From Paenibacillus soyae (GTDB lineage: Bacteria; Bacillota; Bacilli; Paenibacillales; Paenibacillaceae), in NCBI RefSeq assembly GCF_024623455.1, contig NZ_JANIPJ010000012.1, positions 160,590 through 224,589 on the forward strand: a stretch of 64,000 nucleotides of DNA, given 5' to 3'. The position numbers and the translations under genes were made by a program. This document shows positions 39,879 through 50,084 of this stretch, piece after piece; the first letter of the stretch is position 1; each line of letters starts with the position of its first letter. Under the pieces are notes generated by a model that saw only the letters and a list, made by a program, of their open reading frames with translations, made no database searches and was not told the DNA's origin.

Positions 39879-42191
39879 TTAGGCGCTTGCGGAGCCTGCG
39901 ATTTCGTTATTGCCGTATTTGGCTATCAGATCTTCGGCAGCCATAGGTTTATCGAAGTAATACCCTTGAATAAAGTCGCAGCCTTCATCTCGCAAGAGCT
40001 CGAATTGCTCCCGAGTTTCGATCCCTTCCGCGATTACATGCATATCCATGCTCTTCGCCATGGCAAGCATCGCTTTGACAATGGTCATCCCTTCACCTAT
40101 GCCATCTATATTCCGAATAAAGGTTTGAGCGATCTTGATCGAATCCACTTGATAAGAGCGAAGAGCCCCCAGTGAGGAATAGCCGGTTCCGAAGTCGTCC
40201 ATGGAAACCTGGATGCCTCTTGCCTGCAACGTCTTCAGCTTCTCGATCGTCTGTTCTTCTTCGCGAAGAGCCAGGCTTTCCGTAATTTCAATAACGAGCT
40301 TCGAAGGCGATATTCCAGTGGACTCGACGATCCGGAGCACCATTTCGACAAAGTCCGGAGCTTCTACCTGACGGGGCGACACATTGACTCCCATCTGAAT
40401 GGGAGGAAGCCCCGCCCTGTCCCATTCGACCGCTTGCGCGCATGCTTCTCGCAGCACCCATTCGCCGATTGGCACGATGAGCCCCGATTCCTCGGCAAGA
40501 GGAATGAATTCCGCTGGAGAGACAAACCTGCCGTCTTCTTGCTTCCATCGCAATAAGGCCTCCACTCCGACAAGTCCCTGGCTTTGCGCGCAAATTTGCG
40601 GCTGGTAGTGAAGCAGAAGCTCGTCCCGTTCCAAGGCTTGGTGCAAAGACTGCTCCATGAGCGCCCTGCGCTCCAGCTCGAGAGACATCTCCTCTTCGTA
40701 GAAGCAATATTTTTCCCGAACGAAGGATTTCGCCCGCTTCAATGCCATGTCCGCTTGCTTCAAAACATCGGTTTTGCATCCCGTGCCATCCGAAGTTATC
40801 GTGATCCCTAGGCTTGCCGTTAAGCGCAGCTCGAGATGGCCCAGCAGATAAGGCTCGGACAGCCTTGCGGAGCAGCTCCTGGCCAGCGATAAGATATTAA
40901 TCGCGGGAGGGGTATGGAGAAGGACCGCGAATTCATCGCCGCCCAAGCGGGCGATGCTTGCCTGAGCCGGGAACTGATTGCGCAGACGCTTCGCCACCGT
41001 TTCAATAATCCGGTCTCCAATATCGTGACCGTAAGTATCGTTAATATGCTGGAAGCGGTCCAGATCGATCAAGAACACCGTTACGAGATAGCCGTTAACC
41101 AGTGGCGCTTCTCCGTTCTGGCAGTTCTCCAGCATACGTTCGAAGAGCCTTCGGTTAGCAAGTCCTGTCAGCATATCGTGATGGGCCAAATATTCCGTCT
41201 GCTCCAGCAGCTTTTTCGATTCCCGAATCAATTTGTCGTGCTCCGCCGAAACCATGATCTGCCTTAGTACCGTGATCGCCGTGATGGCGATCCCCGCAAA
41301 CATAAGCTCGGTATGCTCCGCTATGTCTTTGTAATGGAAAGATAGAAACACGGCAATCGCGGTTAGAGCGCCGTAAGGAATGAAGAGCGCCGCAATGGAC
41401 GACGACCGGGGTTGATCCGGGCTGTCGCCTGCCCGTCGATTATTCGGACCGAGCGAGAAAATTCCAGCGACGGCCAATGCCAGCAATCCGACACTATACC
41501 ATGCATCGAGCCAGCTGCCGATCTTGTATGTATCTTGAATAAGGCTCTCCATATAGAGGAGGTCCCCTGCCCAGAGCAGGATTAATCCGAATGTCAACGC
41601 TGCTAAGGCGTAAGACTGAAAGAGGTAACGATCGATTCGAACGTGAATGAGTAATCCGCAGAAGATGACGAAATCAATGATGGGATAAAACAAGCTTAAC
41701 CCCATGCCCGAAATGGAATGTTGATCGAACCGCGTCTCCATGAACAGCTCCCAGCCGAAAGCCGTAAATAGAATGAGAAGAACGGCCATATCGAGAACAT
41801 ATTTAACGCCTCGCAAAAGGCTCTTTTCTTTCCAAATTTTATAGCAAAGTGCCGTCAGAAACATCAAGCCTTGCAAGGCCCACAAATAATCGCTGACGCT
41901 TGCAACAGGAGGCTCCTTGCCTGCTAGAACATAACCTAGCCAACCGAACCAAGCCGCTGTATATAAGGCGCAACCCAGCTCGAAAAAACGCCAAAACATG
42001 CGATTGCTTCCGGTATGTATTCTGGAGACGCGGGAGAGGATGATCCACGCGCAGAGTGAGGGCAAAATAGCGGCGAGTATAAGAAGAGCAGCGTTGTTGG
42101 GGTAAATATGACTAATGACAAGCTGCATGGCAATAAGCAGCGCCGGGGCGAAAATCCATATTCTTCGTTGGAGTGAGCTTGTTGATGGCAT
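39879..42191 (-). CDS. Membrane GGDEF-EAL protein (c-di-GMP turnover)
   Basis: 770 residues. The first 310 residues hold about eight to ten membrane helices of an unknown sensor type. GGDEF follows (ARLGGDEFAVLL, motif at 417-421), then EAL (VGVEALLRWK, motif 544-546; loop MDDFGTGYSSLGALRSY; VIAEGIET). Both catalytic signatures look intact, so it may make and break c-di-GMP; no RxxD site is visible. Its stop is 40 bases from the CHASE4-cyclase gene, in the same direction, so the two may form one transcription unit. Confidence 0.9.
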   Translation of the reverse strand: MPSTSSLQRRIWIFAPALLIAMQLVISHIYPNNAALLILAAILPSLCAWIILSRVSRIHTGSNRMFWRFFELGCALYTAAWFGWLGYVLAGKEPPVASVSDYLWALQGLMFLTALCYKIWKEKSLLRGVKYVLDMAVLLILFTAFGWELFMETRFDQHSISGMGLSLFYPIIDFVIFCGLLIHVRIDRYLFQSYALAALTFGLILLWAGDLLYMESLIQDTYKIGSWLDAWYSVGLLALAVAGIFSLGPNNRRAGDSPDQPRSSSIAALFIPYGALTAIAVFLSFHYKDIAEHTELMFAGIAITAITVLRQIMVSAEHDKLIRESKKLLEQTEYLAHHDMLTGLANRRLFERMLENCQNGEAPLVNGYLVTVFLIDLDRFQHINDTYGHDIGDRIIETVAKRLRNQFPAQASIARLGGDEFAVLLHTPPAINILSLARSCSARLSEPYLLGHLELRLTASLGITITSDGTGCKTDVLKQADMALKRAKSFVREKYCFYEEEMSLELERRALMEQSLHQALERDELLLHYQPQICAQSQGLVGVEALLRWKQEDGRFVSPAEFIPLAEESGLIVPIGEWVLREACAQAVEWDRAGLPPIQMGVNVSPRQVEAPDFVEMVLRIVESTGISPSKLVIEITESLALREEEQTIEKLKTLQARGIQVSMDDFGTGYSSLGALRSYQVDSIKIAQTFIRNIDGIGEGMTIVKAMLAMAKSMDMHVIAEGIETREQFELLRDEGCDFIQGYYFDKPMAAEDLIAKYGNNEIAGSASA

Positions 42192-42378
42192 CGAAATTGC
42201 CCCCTGGATGTTAATCTATAGATGTAAGTGTAATAGACGAAACGGACCGTAAGACCTATGATAGCATGCTGATAAACACGAAAGGGTTAGTTCTTTGGAC
42301 CCTCTCCTTTGGAATAATTATATACAATGTCGCAACATGGTGTCATCGTCAATAGTTTCCAATCCAGCTTGAATAAAC

Positions 42379-42417
42379 GAAATAAAGGCCACTCCACAAA
42401 GGAATGGCCTTTATTTC
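42379..42417 (-). terminator. Terminator of the SLH-domain gene
   Basis: GAAATAAAGGCCA (42379-42391) pairs with TGGCCTTTATTTC (42405-42417), with extra pairing TCC/GGA inside. It lies 10 bases after the stop at 42428. Confidence 0.8.
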
Positions 42418-42427
42418 GCCTCTTAGA

Positions 42428-43723
42428 CTAAAGTCCAATAAATTTGATAACGATTTGAGAAGCCTCCGCCCTGGAAAGCCTTTTCATCGGTCTGAATGTT
42501 CCATCCGAATAACCGTTAATCCATTTCGCTCCACCTAACCGCGCCACCGCCAAACCCGCCCAGTCTGGTATATCACGCAAATCGGTAAACGAGACTTCGT
42601 TCCCGTAAACCGGGATATCGGCAAAGAGCTTCGTACGGCCAATTATGGTTGCTGCTTCGGCCCTGTTTATGGCACGTTCCGGATAAAAGTACCATTTCCC
42701 GTCCGTTTGCTCGCCTTCAATTAGACCCGCCTGTGTGAGAGCATCTATATATTTCTTCGACCATTGGTCATCAGATACGTCCTCATAGCGCCTGGTCGAC
42801 GCTTCACTTGCCTTCAGAAGCAACGTTTCGGCTATTATTTTCGCGAATTCCTGGCGAGACACCGGAAGGTCAGGCTCGAACCTCTGGCTGCCGCGACCTG
42901 CCAGAATACCTAAGTGATTCATGACTTCTACGGTTCGATGCCCCCAATGCGATTTGGGCACATCAGAAAACGTATCGAACCGATCTACTACAAAATCGCG
43001 TATCAATAGGTTTTCATTCAATGACGAAGCGTTATTTTTAACAGCGATCATGATGTTGTGAATTCCATCCTTCCATTGGTTTGGGTTAACGATAAAGGGT
43101 TGGTCCGCGTTCGCATTCGTCAGATATTGATTATCTACGAATATCTGTACATCTCCGGCCATTCCCTTGATCGTGCGAAGTCTAAGATCGAATGGTTGCG
43201 CAACCATTTCGTAGGGAAGAAACCTCCGGATTCCCACCCAAGGAGCATCCGTTTCGGGCACTTGAATGTTTCGGGCTTGCAAGCGAATATTTACCGGATC
43301 CGATTTTGCAAGATCGCCGTTGAACACATACTCCATATATAAATCATAGTCTCATGTATAAGGAAGCGTAAATTCCCTTACAGACAAATCGCTTTGTTCC
43401 GATTGAATGATTTCTTCGCCAGTAGTCGGGTCTAAAATAGTTAAACGGATGGCGTTGGAAGCGCGAATGTTGCTTGAGGTCATGATTAACGGTCCTTGAT
43501 CGCTCGCAAAACGGACTTTATTGACCTGCAAACGATCAATTTCAGTGAAATGAACCTCGAGATTAACAGTCGTTAATGCATTTTCCGCGTTATGCAGGAT
43601 GGGCTGAATACTCGCAGCAGCGTCTCGGCTGCTATCGCTTGCAGCATGCAACGATGTCGCAAAGGGAGCGAAAACAGACTGGAGCAAAATAAAGAAAACG
43701 TATGCCGCAAACCGATTCATCAT
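42428..43723 (-). pseudogene. Secreted SLH-domain protein gene split by one in-frame TGA
   Basis: 432 codons in one frame, interrupted only by TGA at 43352-43354 (codon 124). Before it: signal peptide (MMNRFAAYVFFILLQSVFAP ending near SLHA) and a beta domain ending FTLPYT. After it: DYDLYMEYVFNGDLAKSD, a beta domain to about residue 270 and three SLH repeats (FSDVPKSHWGHRTVEVMNHL; YEDVSDDQWSKKYIDALTQA; FTDLRDIPDWAGLAVARLGG). A Trp codon (TGG) at the stop position would restore a normal protein. So it is a recent nonsense mutation, a sequencing error, or readthrough. GAGGTG precedes the tandem ATGs. Without repair the signal peptide and SLH parts are separate. Confidence 0.75.
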
Positions 43724-43790
43724 TTCACCTCTTTGTTTTTGTTATATTGTTCCCTGAATGGCGAATAATGAATCGGTTTCGATATGAAAC

Positions 43791-43839
43791 AGAAGATCGC
43801 CTTCATCTTGCCCGCAGCGGCAAGTGAAGGCGATCTTCT
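43791..43839 (-). terminator. Terminator of the beta-lactamase/SLH gene
   Basis: A long near-perfect hairpin: AGAAGATCGCCTTCA (43791-43805) with TGAAGGCGATCTTCT (43825-43839), inner TTGCC/GGCAA. Confidence 0.8.
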
Positions 43840-43854
43840 TCTACTTCTCTATCC

Positions 43855-45882
43855 TTATGAGATGAATGATTTCGCGGGCAGCATGAGCAAATATTGAATG
43901 GCGGCAAGCTCTTGCCTGTTCAGCTCCCGTGCCGAACCGTAGTCGTACAGACCGTCTTCCTCCGTCACTTCGCTGCCGTGAAGGCTAAGATCAATCAAGG
44001 TTTTGACGGCCTGCTCCGCCCATGAGGAGGTTCCGGGTACAAGCTCCGTCCGGCTCTCTTGCAGCTGATAGCCAGATAATTGAAGGATCCTCAGCGTAAC
44101 CACTGCCGCTTCTTCGCGCGTGATCGGACGATTAGGCTCGAAGTTGCCGTCCCCGGTTCCCATAATCAGCTGAAGCTCGACGGCAGCCTGGATTTCCGCT
44201 TTATACGGCGAATCCGCAATATCCTTGAACGCAGGTTCGTTCGGGGATGCAGGAAGCCGGAACTGTTGAATCAACGAATGAACGAACTCAGCACGGGTCA
44301 CTTCCTCTTCCGCTCCGAACGGCTGATCCGGGGTGTCGGGCAAAACGCCTAACGACTGCAGGCCATGGATATAAGACGCGTACGCGTGATCGGCAGGAAT
44401 ATCCGAAAAGCCTGCGCCTTCCGGCAGCTTGGAAGCGTAGCTGCCCGGATTGGTATATTTCGCATATAAGATACGGCCTTCGGCATCTTCTACGAATGCC
44501 AGCGGGTTGCCGTCTTCATCCACGAACAGAAGCTCCCCGGTCTGCTTCAACGTTTTCCATTCCCCCGCCGTATCGCCGGCGACTAGCTTACCATCCGCGC
44601 TAGCTTTGATATTCGTCAGCATAAACGAGATCCGCAGGTCCCTATAGATGCCTTCAAACCGCTCTAATTGTTGTTGGGACTGTATGGGGAAATCTGGATT
44701 TCCGAATGAAGCATCACCCGGATAAAACCGATCCATGAACGCTTCGAAAAACCGAAGGGTCATATCCGACTCCGTCGCGGCTGACAGGAACACCCCCGCA
44801 TTCTCTTCCGGGAGCAAGAACATATAAGATTCGAAGCCGGGAATGCTTCCCCCTTTCGCGATGACCGGTTTGCCGTTGGCGGCCGCAATAGGCGCAGGAG
44901 CTTCGAAGCCGTATGCCATGTCCGGCACATCGGGGTGGATCGACAGATGGAAGGACGACATGGCCTGCAGCGAAGAGGCCGAAAGAATGGCTTTGCCGTC
45001 AGGACCCTTCCCATCATTCAGGAAGGCATTCATGAAGCGGGACATGTCGGCTGCGGTGGTCAGCATGCTGCCTTCCGGAAGAACGTCCGGCGATAGTCTG
45101 TAGTCGGGCAGCGGATTGCCGTCCATGCCGTATGTAACGGGCAGCCTGCCCGCAAGCTTGCCGGAAGGATCGAAGGAGCTGGACGTCATGCCGAGCGGCT
45201 TGAATATATGCTTGTCGACATAATCGACGAACGGTTCGCCGCTTACTTCCTGAACAATGTAACCGACTAACTGGGTGGCGAAGTTATCGTACATATAGGA
45301 AGTGCCGGGCTCTCTCACGACTGGCGGGAAGATCGAGAAGATGGATTCCTCCAATGATATCGGCTTCTGCGAAGGATTGAATAGGATGTTCTGATCCGTG
45401 GGGTCCCGGACTTCGAAGCCGGTGGAGTGCGTCAGAAGCATCTCTATGGTTACCGGCGTTTCGAAGGGGTTGCGAACCTCATAGCCGCCAAGGTACTTCT
45501 CGATATTATCGTCGATAGCGATTTTGCCTTGATCGACTAGCTGCATGAGCGCGGCCACGGCAAACACCTTCGCGACAGAGCCCACCCGGAACGTTGTTTG
45601 AGCGGGATCGATTGCTTTGCCGGATGCTTTGTCCGCCAAGCCATATCCTTTCTCCACCAACACGGTCCCATCCTTGACGACGGAAACGGAAATTGCGCTA
45701 GCCTCTTTCTTGACAGCAGCCGATGCCAAAAATTCGTCCAAAAACTTGGCAGCTTCCTGAGCATTTAGAGCCGGAATAACGCTTCTCTCTCCTTGAACGG
45801 TTCTCTCCTCCGCTAAGACGGTGACCGGCGACATCAATAAGGTCGCTGCAATGACACTTGAAGCCAATGGATACAATTTCAC
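43855..45882 (-). CDS. Secreted serine beta-lactamase-fold hydrolase with C-terminal SLH domains
   Basis: 675 residues. Signal peptide MKLYPLASSVIAATLLMSPV ending at VLAEE. Class C beta-lactamase/esterase-like domain (about 38-390) with the nucleophile motif SVAK (Ser102-Lys105), YDN (198-200) and KGG in IAKGGSIPGF. A lipocalin-like beta segment (about 395-480) is followed by SLH repeats (FSDIPADHAYASYIHGLQSL; FKDIADSPYKAEIQAAVELQ and a third). It is thus a wall-bound D-aminopeptidase, esterase or carboxypeptidase-like enzyme; true beta-lactamase activity is not implied. A paralogue lies at 51379-53421 on the other side of the ger operon. Confidence 0.88.
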   Translation of the reverse strand: MKLYPLASSVIAATLLMSPVTVLAEERTVQGERSVIPALNAQEAAKFLDEFLASAAVKKEASAISVSVVKDGTVLVEKGYGLADKASGKAIDPAQTTFRVGSVAKVFAVAALMQLVDQGKIAIDDNIEKYLGGYEVRNPFETPVTIEMLLTHSTGFEVRDPTDQNILFNPSQKPISLEESIFSIFPPVVREPGTSYMYDNFATQLVGYIVQEVSGEPFVDYVDKHIFKPLGMTSSSFDPSGKLAGRLPVTYGMDGNPLPDYRLSPDVLPEGSMLTTAADMSRFMNAFLNDGKGPDGKAILSASSLQAMSSFHLSIHPDVPDMAYGFEAPAPIAAANGKPVIAKGGSIPGFESYMFLLPEENAGVFLSAATESDMTLRFFEAFMDRFYPGDASFGNPDFPIQSQQQLERFEGIYRDLRISFMLTNIKASADGKLVAGDTAGEWKTLKQTGELLFVDEDGNPLAFVEDAEGRILYAKYTNPGSYASKLPEGAGFSDIPADHAYASYIHGLQSLGVLPDTPDQPFGAEEEVTRAEFVHSLIQQFRLPASPNEPAFKDIADSPYKAEIQAAVELQLIMGTGDGNFEPNRPITREEAAVVTLRILQLSGYQLQESRTELVPGTSSWAEQAVKTLIDLSLHGSEVTEEDGLYDYGSARELNRQELAAIQYLLMLPAKSFIS

Positions 45883-45977
45883 GGTTTCTCCTCCTTTTTT
45901 TTACAGTTCGATTTTATCATCCTCCTTCTCATTCGTTCACCGTCCTTGAGGCTAGATTCGACTGGTCTATGGTCTAG

Positions 45978-46205
45978 TCACATGAACGAATACAGCCATC
46001 TCCCCATCGGCTCGAACACGAATCGGTCCACATCGATAATCGATATGACCGGCAATTTCATGGAACGGGCAAGGCTCATATACATGCACATGCCGATGAA
46101 CAGGACGAACAGCGCAAACTCCTTCTTGGATTGCTTCGCGAGATGCAGTCCTCCGCTTGCAACAAAAAAAACGCCGTAGAAGGCAACCATCATTCCTAGA
46201 TTCAT
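45978..46205 (-). CDS. Small two-helix membrane protein of the ger operon (GerD-subunit-like)
   Basis: 75 residues, two membrane helices (MMVAFYGVFFVASGGLHL and EFALFVLFIGMCMYMSLARS). It starts 6 bases after the GerC-type gene stop, so it belongs to the operon. Bacillus megaterium and B. subtilis GerA-type operons are known to carry such a small two-helix D subunit that modulates germination; the match here is by size, topology and position, not clear sequence similarity. Confidence 0.6.
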   Translation of the reverse strand: MNLGMMVAFYGVFFVASGGLHLAKQSKKEFALFVLFIGMCMYMSLARSMKLPVISIIDVDRFVFEPMGRWLYSFM

Positions 46206-46211
46206 CGCGCC

Positions 46212-47432
46212 TTATTCCCCCTCCGGACTCTCTAGCTCCTTAAACGATTTATTGCTCACGCCGACGCGTTCGATGGTCACGCTGACCTTGGTCTCCATCT
46301 CGACCATTGGGAACAAGTCGTCCCATTCGTCTTTGACGGCCTCCCATTGCTTCGGAAACTTGCGGTGGATCACCGAGGCGAATCCCAGCACATCCGATTT
46401 ATGACGGCGCGAGGCAAGCAGCGCGGCGCGGATGCTGCCCTCGATTTCCTTGGCCAGCTGCTTCTCCAGCCCGGCAATCACTTCCGGCTTATGAAGATCC
46501 AGCGGGCATTCGGTCTCTTCCAGCGTTCCATACGCATCGACGGCAATGGATATTGTAAATCCGCCGCCGTCGCCTTGCTTCGGCTCGACCTTCGTCTTGC
46601 TGCGCAGCAGCTCGAAGGTGGAATTCTTGTCTCCGGATTCCTCGCAGGAAAAAGCGATGTTGACCGTATTGACCTTATTCGTGATAAAGGCCACGCCAAG
46701 CGACTCCCTATGGTTCAACCAACCGACCAATTTATCTTCTTTCATAATGGCCAGCTGCCCCAATCGGAGCTTCGACGGCTGGCTGGTCTTGTTCGTCTGC
46801 TCCGTCGTCGTGACGTCCGGCGAGCCGGATACGAGAATTTCGGGCAGCAGAGCGCTCCTTGCATCGCCGACTATGCTGGATCCGTATTCGTATATTTTGA
46901 CCGCGGGCAGCAGCGAACCGTTTTCACTCTGCAGACTTATGATTTCCTGTATGCCCTGGCCGGAGATGCGCGAGGAGGGCATGAGCTGCTCCAATATCCG
47001 TTTCGGACTCCCTTTCGTTACGAGCATATTGACCGTTTCCCTGGAATCGGGCTGGCGGAAATACACGTCCAGTATCGGGCTTAATCCTTTTTTGGCTGCC
47101 CTTTCGCTTACGACCATCACTCGGTTGTGCGCGAAATAAAGCCTCCGAGGACTTTCTAGAAGACTGTGCGCGACCGCTTCCCGGATCGTCCTGCCCTTCG
47201 TTGAATACACCGTTACCGGCGAGTGGCCCGAGCTTGACCCGGCGCCTCCCATACCCGAGGAGATGGAAGACGGGATAATGACTTGATAAGAGATGATCCA
47301 TTGGTTGTCTTGGACGTCGAAGCCGGTGGCGGAAGTAATGGCGAGCTCGTTCAGCTCCTTCCTGTCCCAGCAGCCGGCCGTTATGATCGCAAGCGCGAGG
47401 ACGAGCGCGATCCGAACCATTTTACCCGTCAT
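46212..47432 (-). CDS. Ger(x)C family spore germination lipoprotein
   Basis: 406 residues. Lipobox IITAGCWDRKELNE (Cys21) with the family's usual CWDRKELNELAI start, then the three-domain GerAC fold. It is the C subunit of the germinant receptor, lying on the outer face of the spore inner membrane. It overlaps the GerAB-type gene by 11 bases. Confidence 0.93.
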   Translation of the reverse strand: MTGKMVRIALVLALAIITAGCWDRKELNELAITSATGFDVQDNQWIISYQVIIPSSISSGMGGAGSSSGHSPVTVYSTKGRTIREAVAHSLLESPRRLYFAHNRVMVVSERAAKKGLSPILDVYFRQPDSRETVNMLVTKGSPKRILEQLMPSSRISGQGIQEIISLQSENGSLLPAVKIYEYGSSIVGDARSALLPEILVSGSPDVTTTEQTNKTSQPSKLRLGQLAIMKEDKLVGWLNHRESLGVAFITNKVNTVNIAFSCEESGDKNSTFELLRSKTKVEPKQGDGGGFTISIAVDAYGTLEETECPLDLHKPEVIAGLEKQLAKEIEGSIRAALLASRRHKSDVLGFASVIHRKFPKQWEAVKDEWDDLFPMVEMETKVSVTIERVGVSNKSFKELESPEGE

Positions 47433-48540
47433 TCTGCTCCCCCCTTCGATGTGCCGTCCGCTTCATGAACCACAGCGCGATGCCGAGCAGAAGCGGAATC
47501 GCGATGTTAGCGAGGAACAGATGCGGCGGACCGGCAAGCCGCATGAATTCGCTGAAGTCGGCCGTATTGTCCCAGGAATACAGAGCCGTCATTAAGGTGA
47601 ATAATCCGAGCCCCAGCTGGATGGGGAGCTTGTTTTCAATACGAAATAGATCATTCAGGCAATGGGACGCCGCGAACATGAACAATGCTATTTTGACATA
47701 CATGGTCGTAATCCACAGCGAAATGAACACAATCTCGAGCCGCTCCAGGAAATTCCCGATTTCCACCAGACTGACAACGGCAAAGCTAGGGTAGGCAACC
47801 AATTGAACCAGCTTCGGTCCGAAGATTAGAATGGCGAGCATCACCAGCAAGACGTTCCAAGTACCGGCGAGCAGGACGCCGGTAACGCTCGTTCGCATCA
47901 GATACTGCTTTTTGTTCAAAAAGGGGCCAATGATGAGCAGCACGGCGACCTCCGTCAGCCAAATAAACGGCGAGATGCTTCCTTTCAGAATGACGGGTAC
48001 CGGCTTCTCCCCTACCGGCAGCAAGTAGGCGAAATGCAGGTCTTTACCTAGAAGCAGCAATCCGATAAAGGTAAGCACCACGTTAAGGAAAAAAACGATT
48101 AAAGTGACGCGGGCTATCGTTTCGAGACCGTGATAGACAGCGTAGAGAACCACGATCATGACGATTGAAACGATGATGAATACGGGCGTCCTCTGCAAAA
48201 TTTCGTCCGCGATAAAAGTCGAGAACTCCTGAAGAGCGACGGCGGAGACGCTCACGTAGTACTTCGTGAGGAATAAACCGATGATCAAAGCCGCGATTCG
48301 GCCAAGGCGGCTTTCGATCCAACGTATAAACGACATGCCCGGATTTTGCAGCGTTAAATAGCCTATATAGAACGCCAGCCCCAAGCCGAGCAGCAGGCTG
48401 ACCAGCACGGAAATCCAGGCGTCTTGAGCCGCTATCTTGGTAACGATCGCCGGGAGATACAGTAATCCCGTCGGCATTATCGCCAGCATAAGGAGAGCGG
48501 TCGCTTGCAGCGCCGTTATTTTTTCGGTAGCCTTCATCAT
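47422..48540 (-). CDS. GerAB/ArcD-type endospore germination permease (second copy)
   Basis: 372 residues, ten membrane helices, amino-acid permease-like GerAB family; the start EKITALQATALLMLAIMPTG is typical. It is the B subunit of the germinant receptor, which binds the germinant in the inner membrane. Overlaps the GerAA-type gene by 4 bases and the GerAC-type gene by 11. A second GerAB-type gene opens the operon (50081-51172). Confidence 0.93.
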   Translation of the reverse strand: MMKATEKITALQATALLMLAIMPTGLLYLPAIVTKIAAQDAWISVLVSLLLGLGLAFYIGYLTLQNPGMSFIRWIESRLGRIAALIIGLFLTKYYVSVSAVALQEFSTFIADEILQRTPVFIIVSIVMIVVLYAVYHGLETIARVTLIVFFLNVVLTFIGLLLLGKDLHFAYLLPVGEKPVPVILKGSISPFIWLTEVAVLLIIGPFLNKKQYLMRTSVTGVLLAGTWNVLLVMLAILIFGPKLVQLVAYPSFAVVSLVEIGNFLERLEIVFISLWITTMYVKIALFMFAASHCLNDLFRIENKLPIQLGLGLFTLMTALYSWDNTADFSEFMRLAGPPHLFLANIAIPLLLGIALWFMKRTAHRRGEQNDG

Positions 48541-50084
48541 CCGCGATCTCCTTCATGAGCTGGGTCCGTATTAGGCGGCTCTGGTTTCTGGCTTTTCCCC
48601 TGCCTGGTCTCCGCTTCGGGCTCGGAGACCAGCGTAGGCCGCTTGGACATCCTCCACCAAGGCGCGCGTATGAATACATCCTTCAAGTTGTTAATGGACA
48701 GAGGCGATACGGGAAGCAGATAGGGAATGCCGAACGAACGAAGACCCGCCATATGAATGAGCATGAACATCAGGCCGGACATAATGCCGAATAACCCGAA
48801 CGTTCCGCCAAGAATCATCAATCCGAATCGGATGAGCCGCGAAGCCGCCGCCATGTTCATCGACGGTATAACGAAGTTGGCGATCGCCGTGAATGACACG
48901 ACGATAACCATCGCCGCGGAGACCAAGCCTGCCTGAACGGCGGCCTGTCCGAGCACCAGAGCTCCTACGATTGAGATGGCCGAGCCGATAGCCCGCGGCA
49001 TTCGCACGCCCGCTTCGCGCAGCACCTCGAACGTAATCTCCATAATGAAGGCTTCGACGATCGCAGGGAATGGCGTGCCTTCCCTCTGCGCGGCCAAGCT
49101 GATGAGCAGCGTTGTCGGGATCATCTCCTGGTGAAAGGTCGTAATGGCGATATACAAGGACGGCAGCAGCATGGAAGCCAGAAAGGAACCGTACCGGATC
49201 AATCGGAGGAAGGAAGCGATATCGAACCGTTGATAGTAGTCCTCGCTCGATTGGAAGAACCGGTTGAACGTTACCGGCGCCAGCAGCACGAACGGCGTGC
49301 CGTCCACGATGATCGCGATCTGTCCCTCGAGAATGCCGGCCGCGATGCCGTCCGGCCGCTCCGAATTTTGCAAAGTCGGGAACGGCGTATACGTGCGGTC
49401 TTGAATAAACTCCTCGATATACCCGCTCTCCAATATGCTGTCGGTATCGATGGTGCTCAGTCTGCGGGTGATCTCTTTAACGATTTTCTGATTGGCGATA
49501 CCGTCCAAGTAGACGATGACGACGCTGGTTTGCGTTACTTCGCCGATTTTCTGCTGCACGAAACGCAGCTTCGGGGACTTGATCCTCCTGCGGAGGAGCG
49601 ACATGTTTGTCTTTATATTTTCCGTAAAGCCTTCCTTCGGGCCGCGAATGACGGTTTGCGAGGTCGGTTCCTCTACTCCTCGTTCATCCCCTCCGGCCGT
49701 CTGCGCGGCAAGAGCCGTCTGGTATCCGTCCACCAGAATAATCGTATTCCCTTCGAGGAGAGATTGGATCACATGGTCGAACGTATCGATTTCGGCAATA
49801 CTCCCCACTCCCAGAATCCGGTCCTTCATCAAAGCGTACAGACCGCGTTCATCGAACCTCTCGAACGCCTCTTCGGACAGCTCCTGTATGGGACGGACAA
49901 TCTTGCTGTTCACGGTATCGTTATCGACAAGGCTGTCGATATAGACGAGCACTACCCGTTCGGCTCCTGCGCCTTCAGCCGAATAGGCTCGGAGGATGAT
50001 GTCGGGGCTGGCCCCCAATTGATCTTGTATCCATGAAGCTGTTTCTTGTATGGTATTCGGGATTCGCGTCGGTTTTTTTTTCAT
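48537..50084 (-). CDS. GerAA-type spore germination protein
   Basis: 515 residues. N-terminal soluble domain (about 1-270), with FVQQKIGEVTQTSVVIVYLD and GILEGQIAIIVDGTPFVLLA, followed by five or six membrane helices, typical of GerAA/SpoVAF proteins. It is the A subunit of the germinant receptor. The C-terminal tail (about 480-515) is Pro/Glu-rich. It overlaps both neighbours by 4 bases. Confidence 0.93.
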   Translation of the reverse strand: MKKKPTRIPNTIQETASWIQDQLGASPDIILRAYSAEGAGAERVVLVYIDSLVDNDTVNSKIVRPIQELSEEAFERFDERGLYALMKDRILGVGSIAEIDTFDHVIQSLLEGNTIILVDGYQTALAAQTAGGDERGVEEPTSQTVIRGPKEGFTENIKTNMSLLRRRIKSPKLRFVQQKIGEVTQTSVVIVYLDGIANQKIVKEITRRLSTIDTDSILESGYIEEFIQDRTYTPFPTLQNSERPDGIAAGILEGQIAIIVDGTPFVLLAPVTFNRFFQSSEDYYQRFDIASFLRLIRYGSFLASMLLPSLYIAITTFHQEMIPTTLLISLAAQREGTPFPAIVEAFIMEITFEVLREAGVRMPRAIGSAISIVGALVLGQAAVQAGLVSAAMVIVVSFTAIANFVIPSMNMAAASRLIRFGLMILGGTFGLFGIMSGLMFMLIHMAGLRSFGIPYLLPVSPLSINNLKDVFIRAPWWRMSKRPTLVSEPEAETRQGKSQKPEPPNTDPAHEGDRG

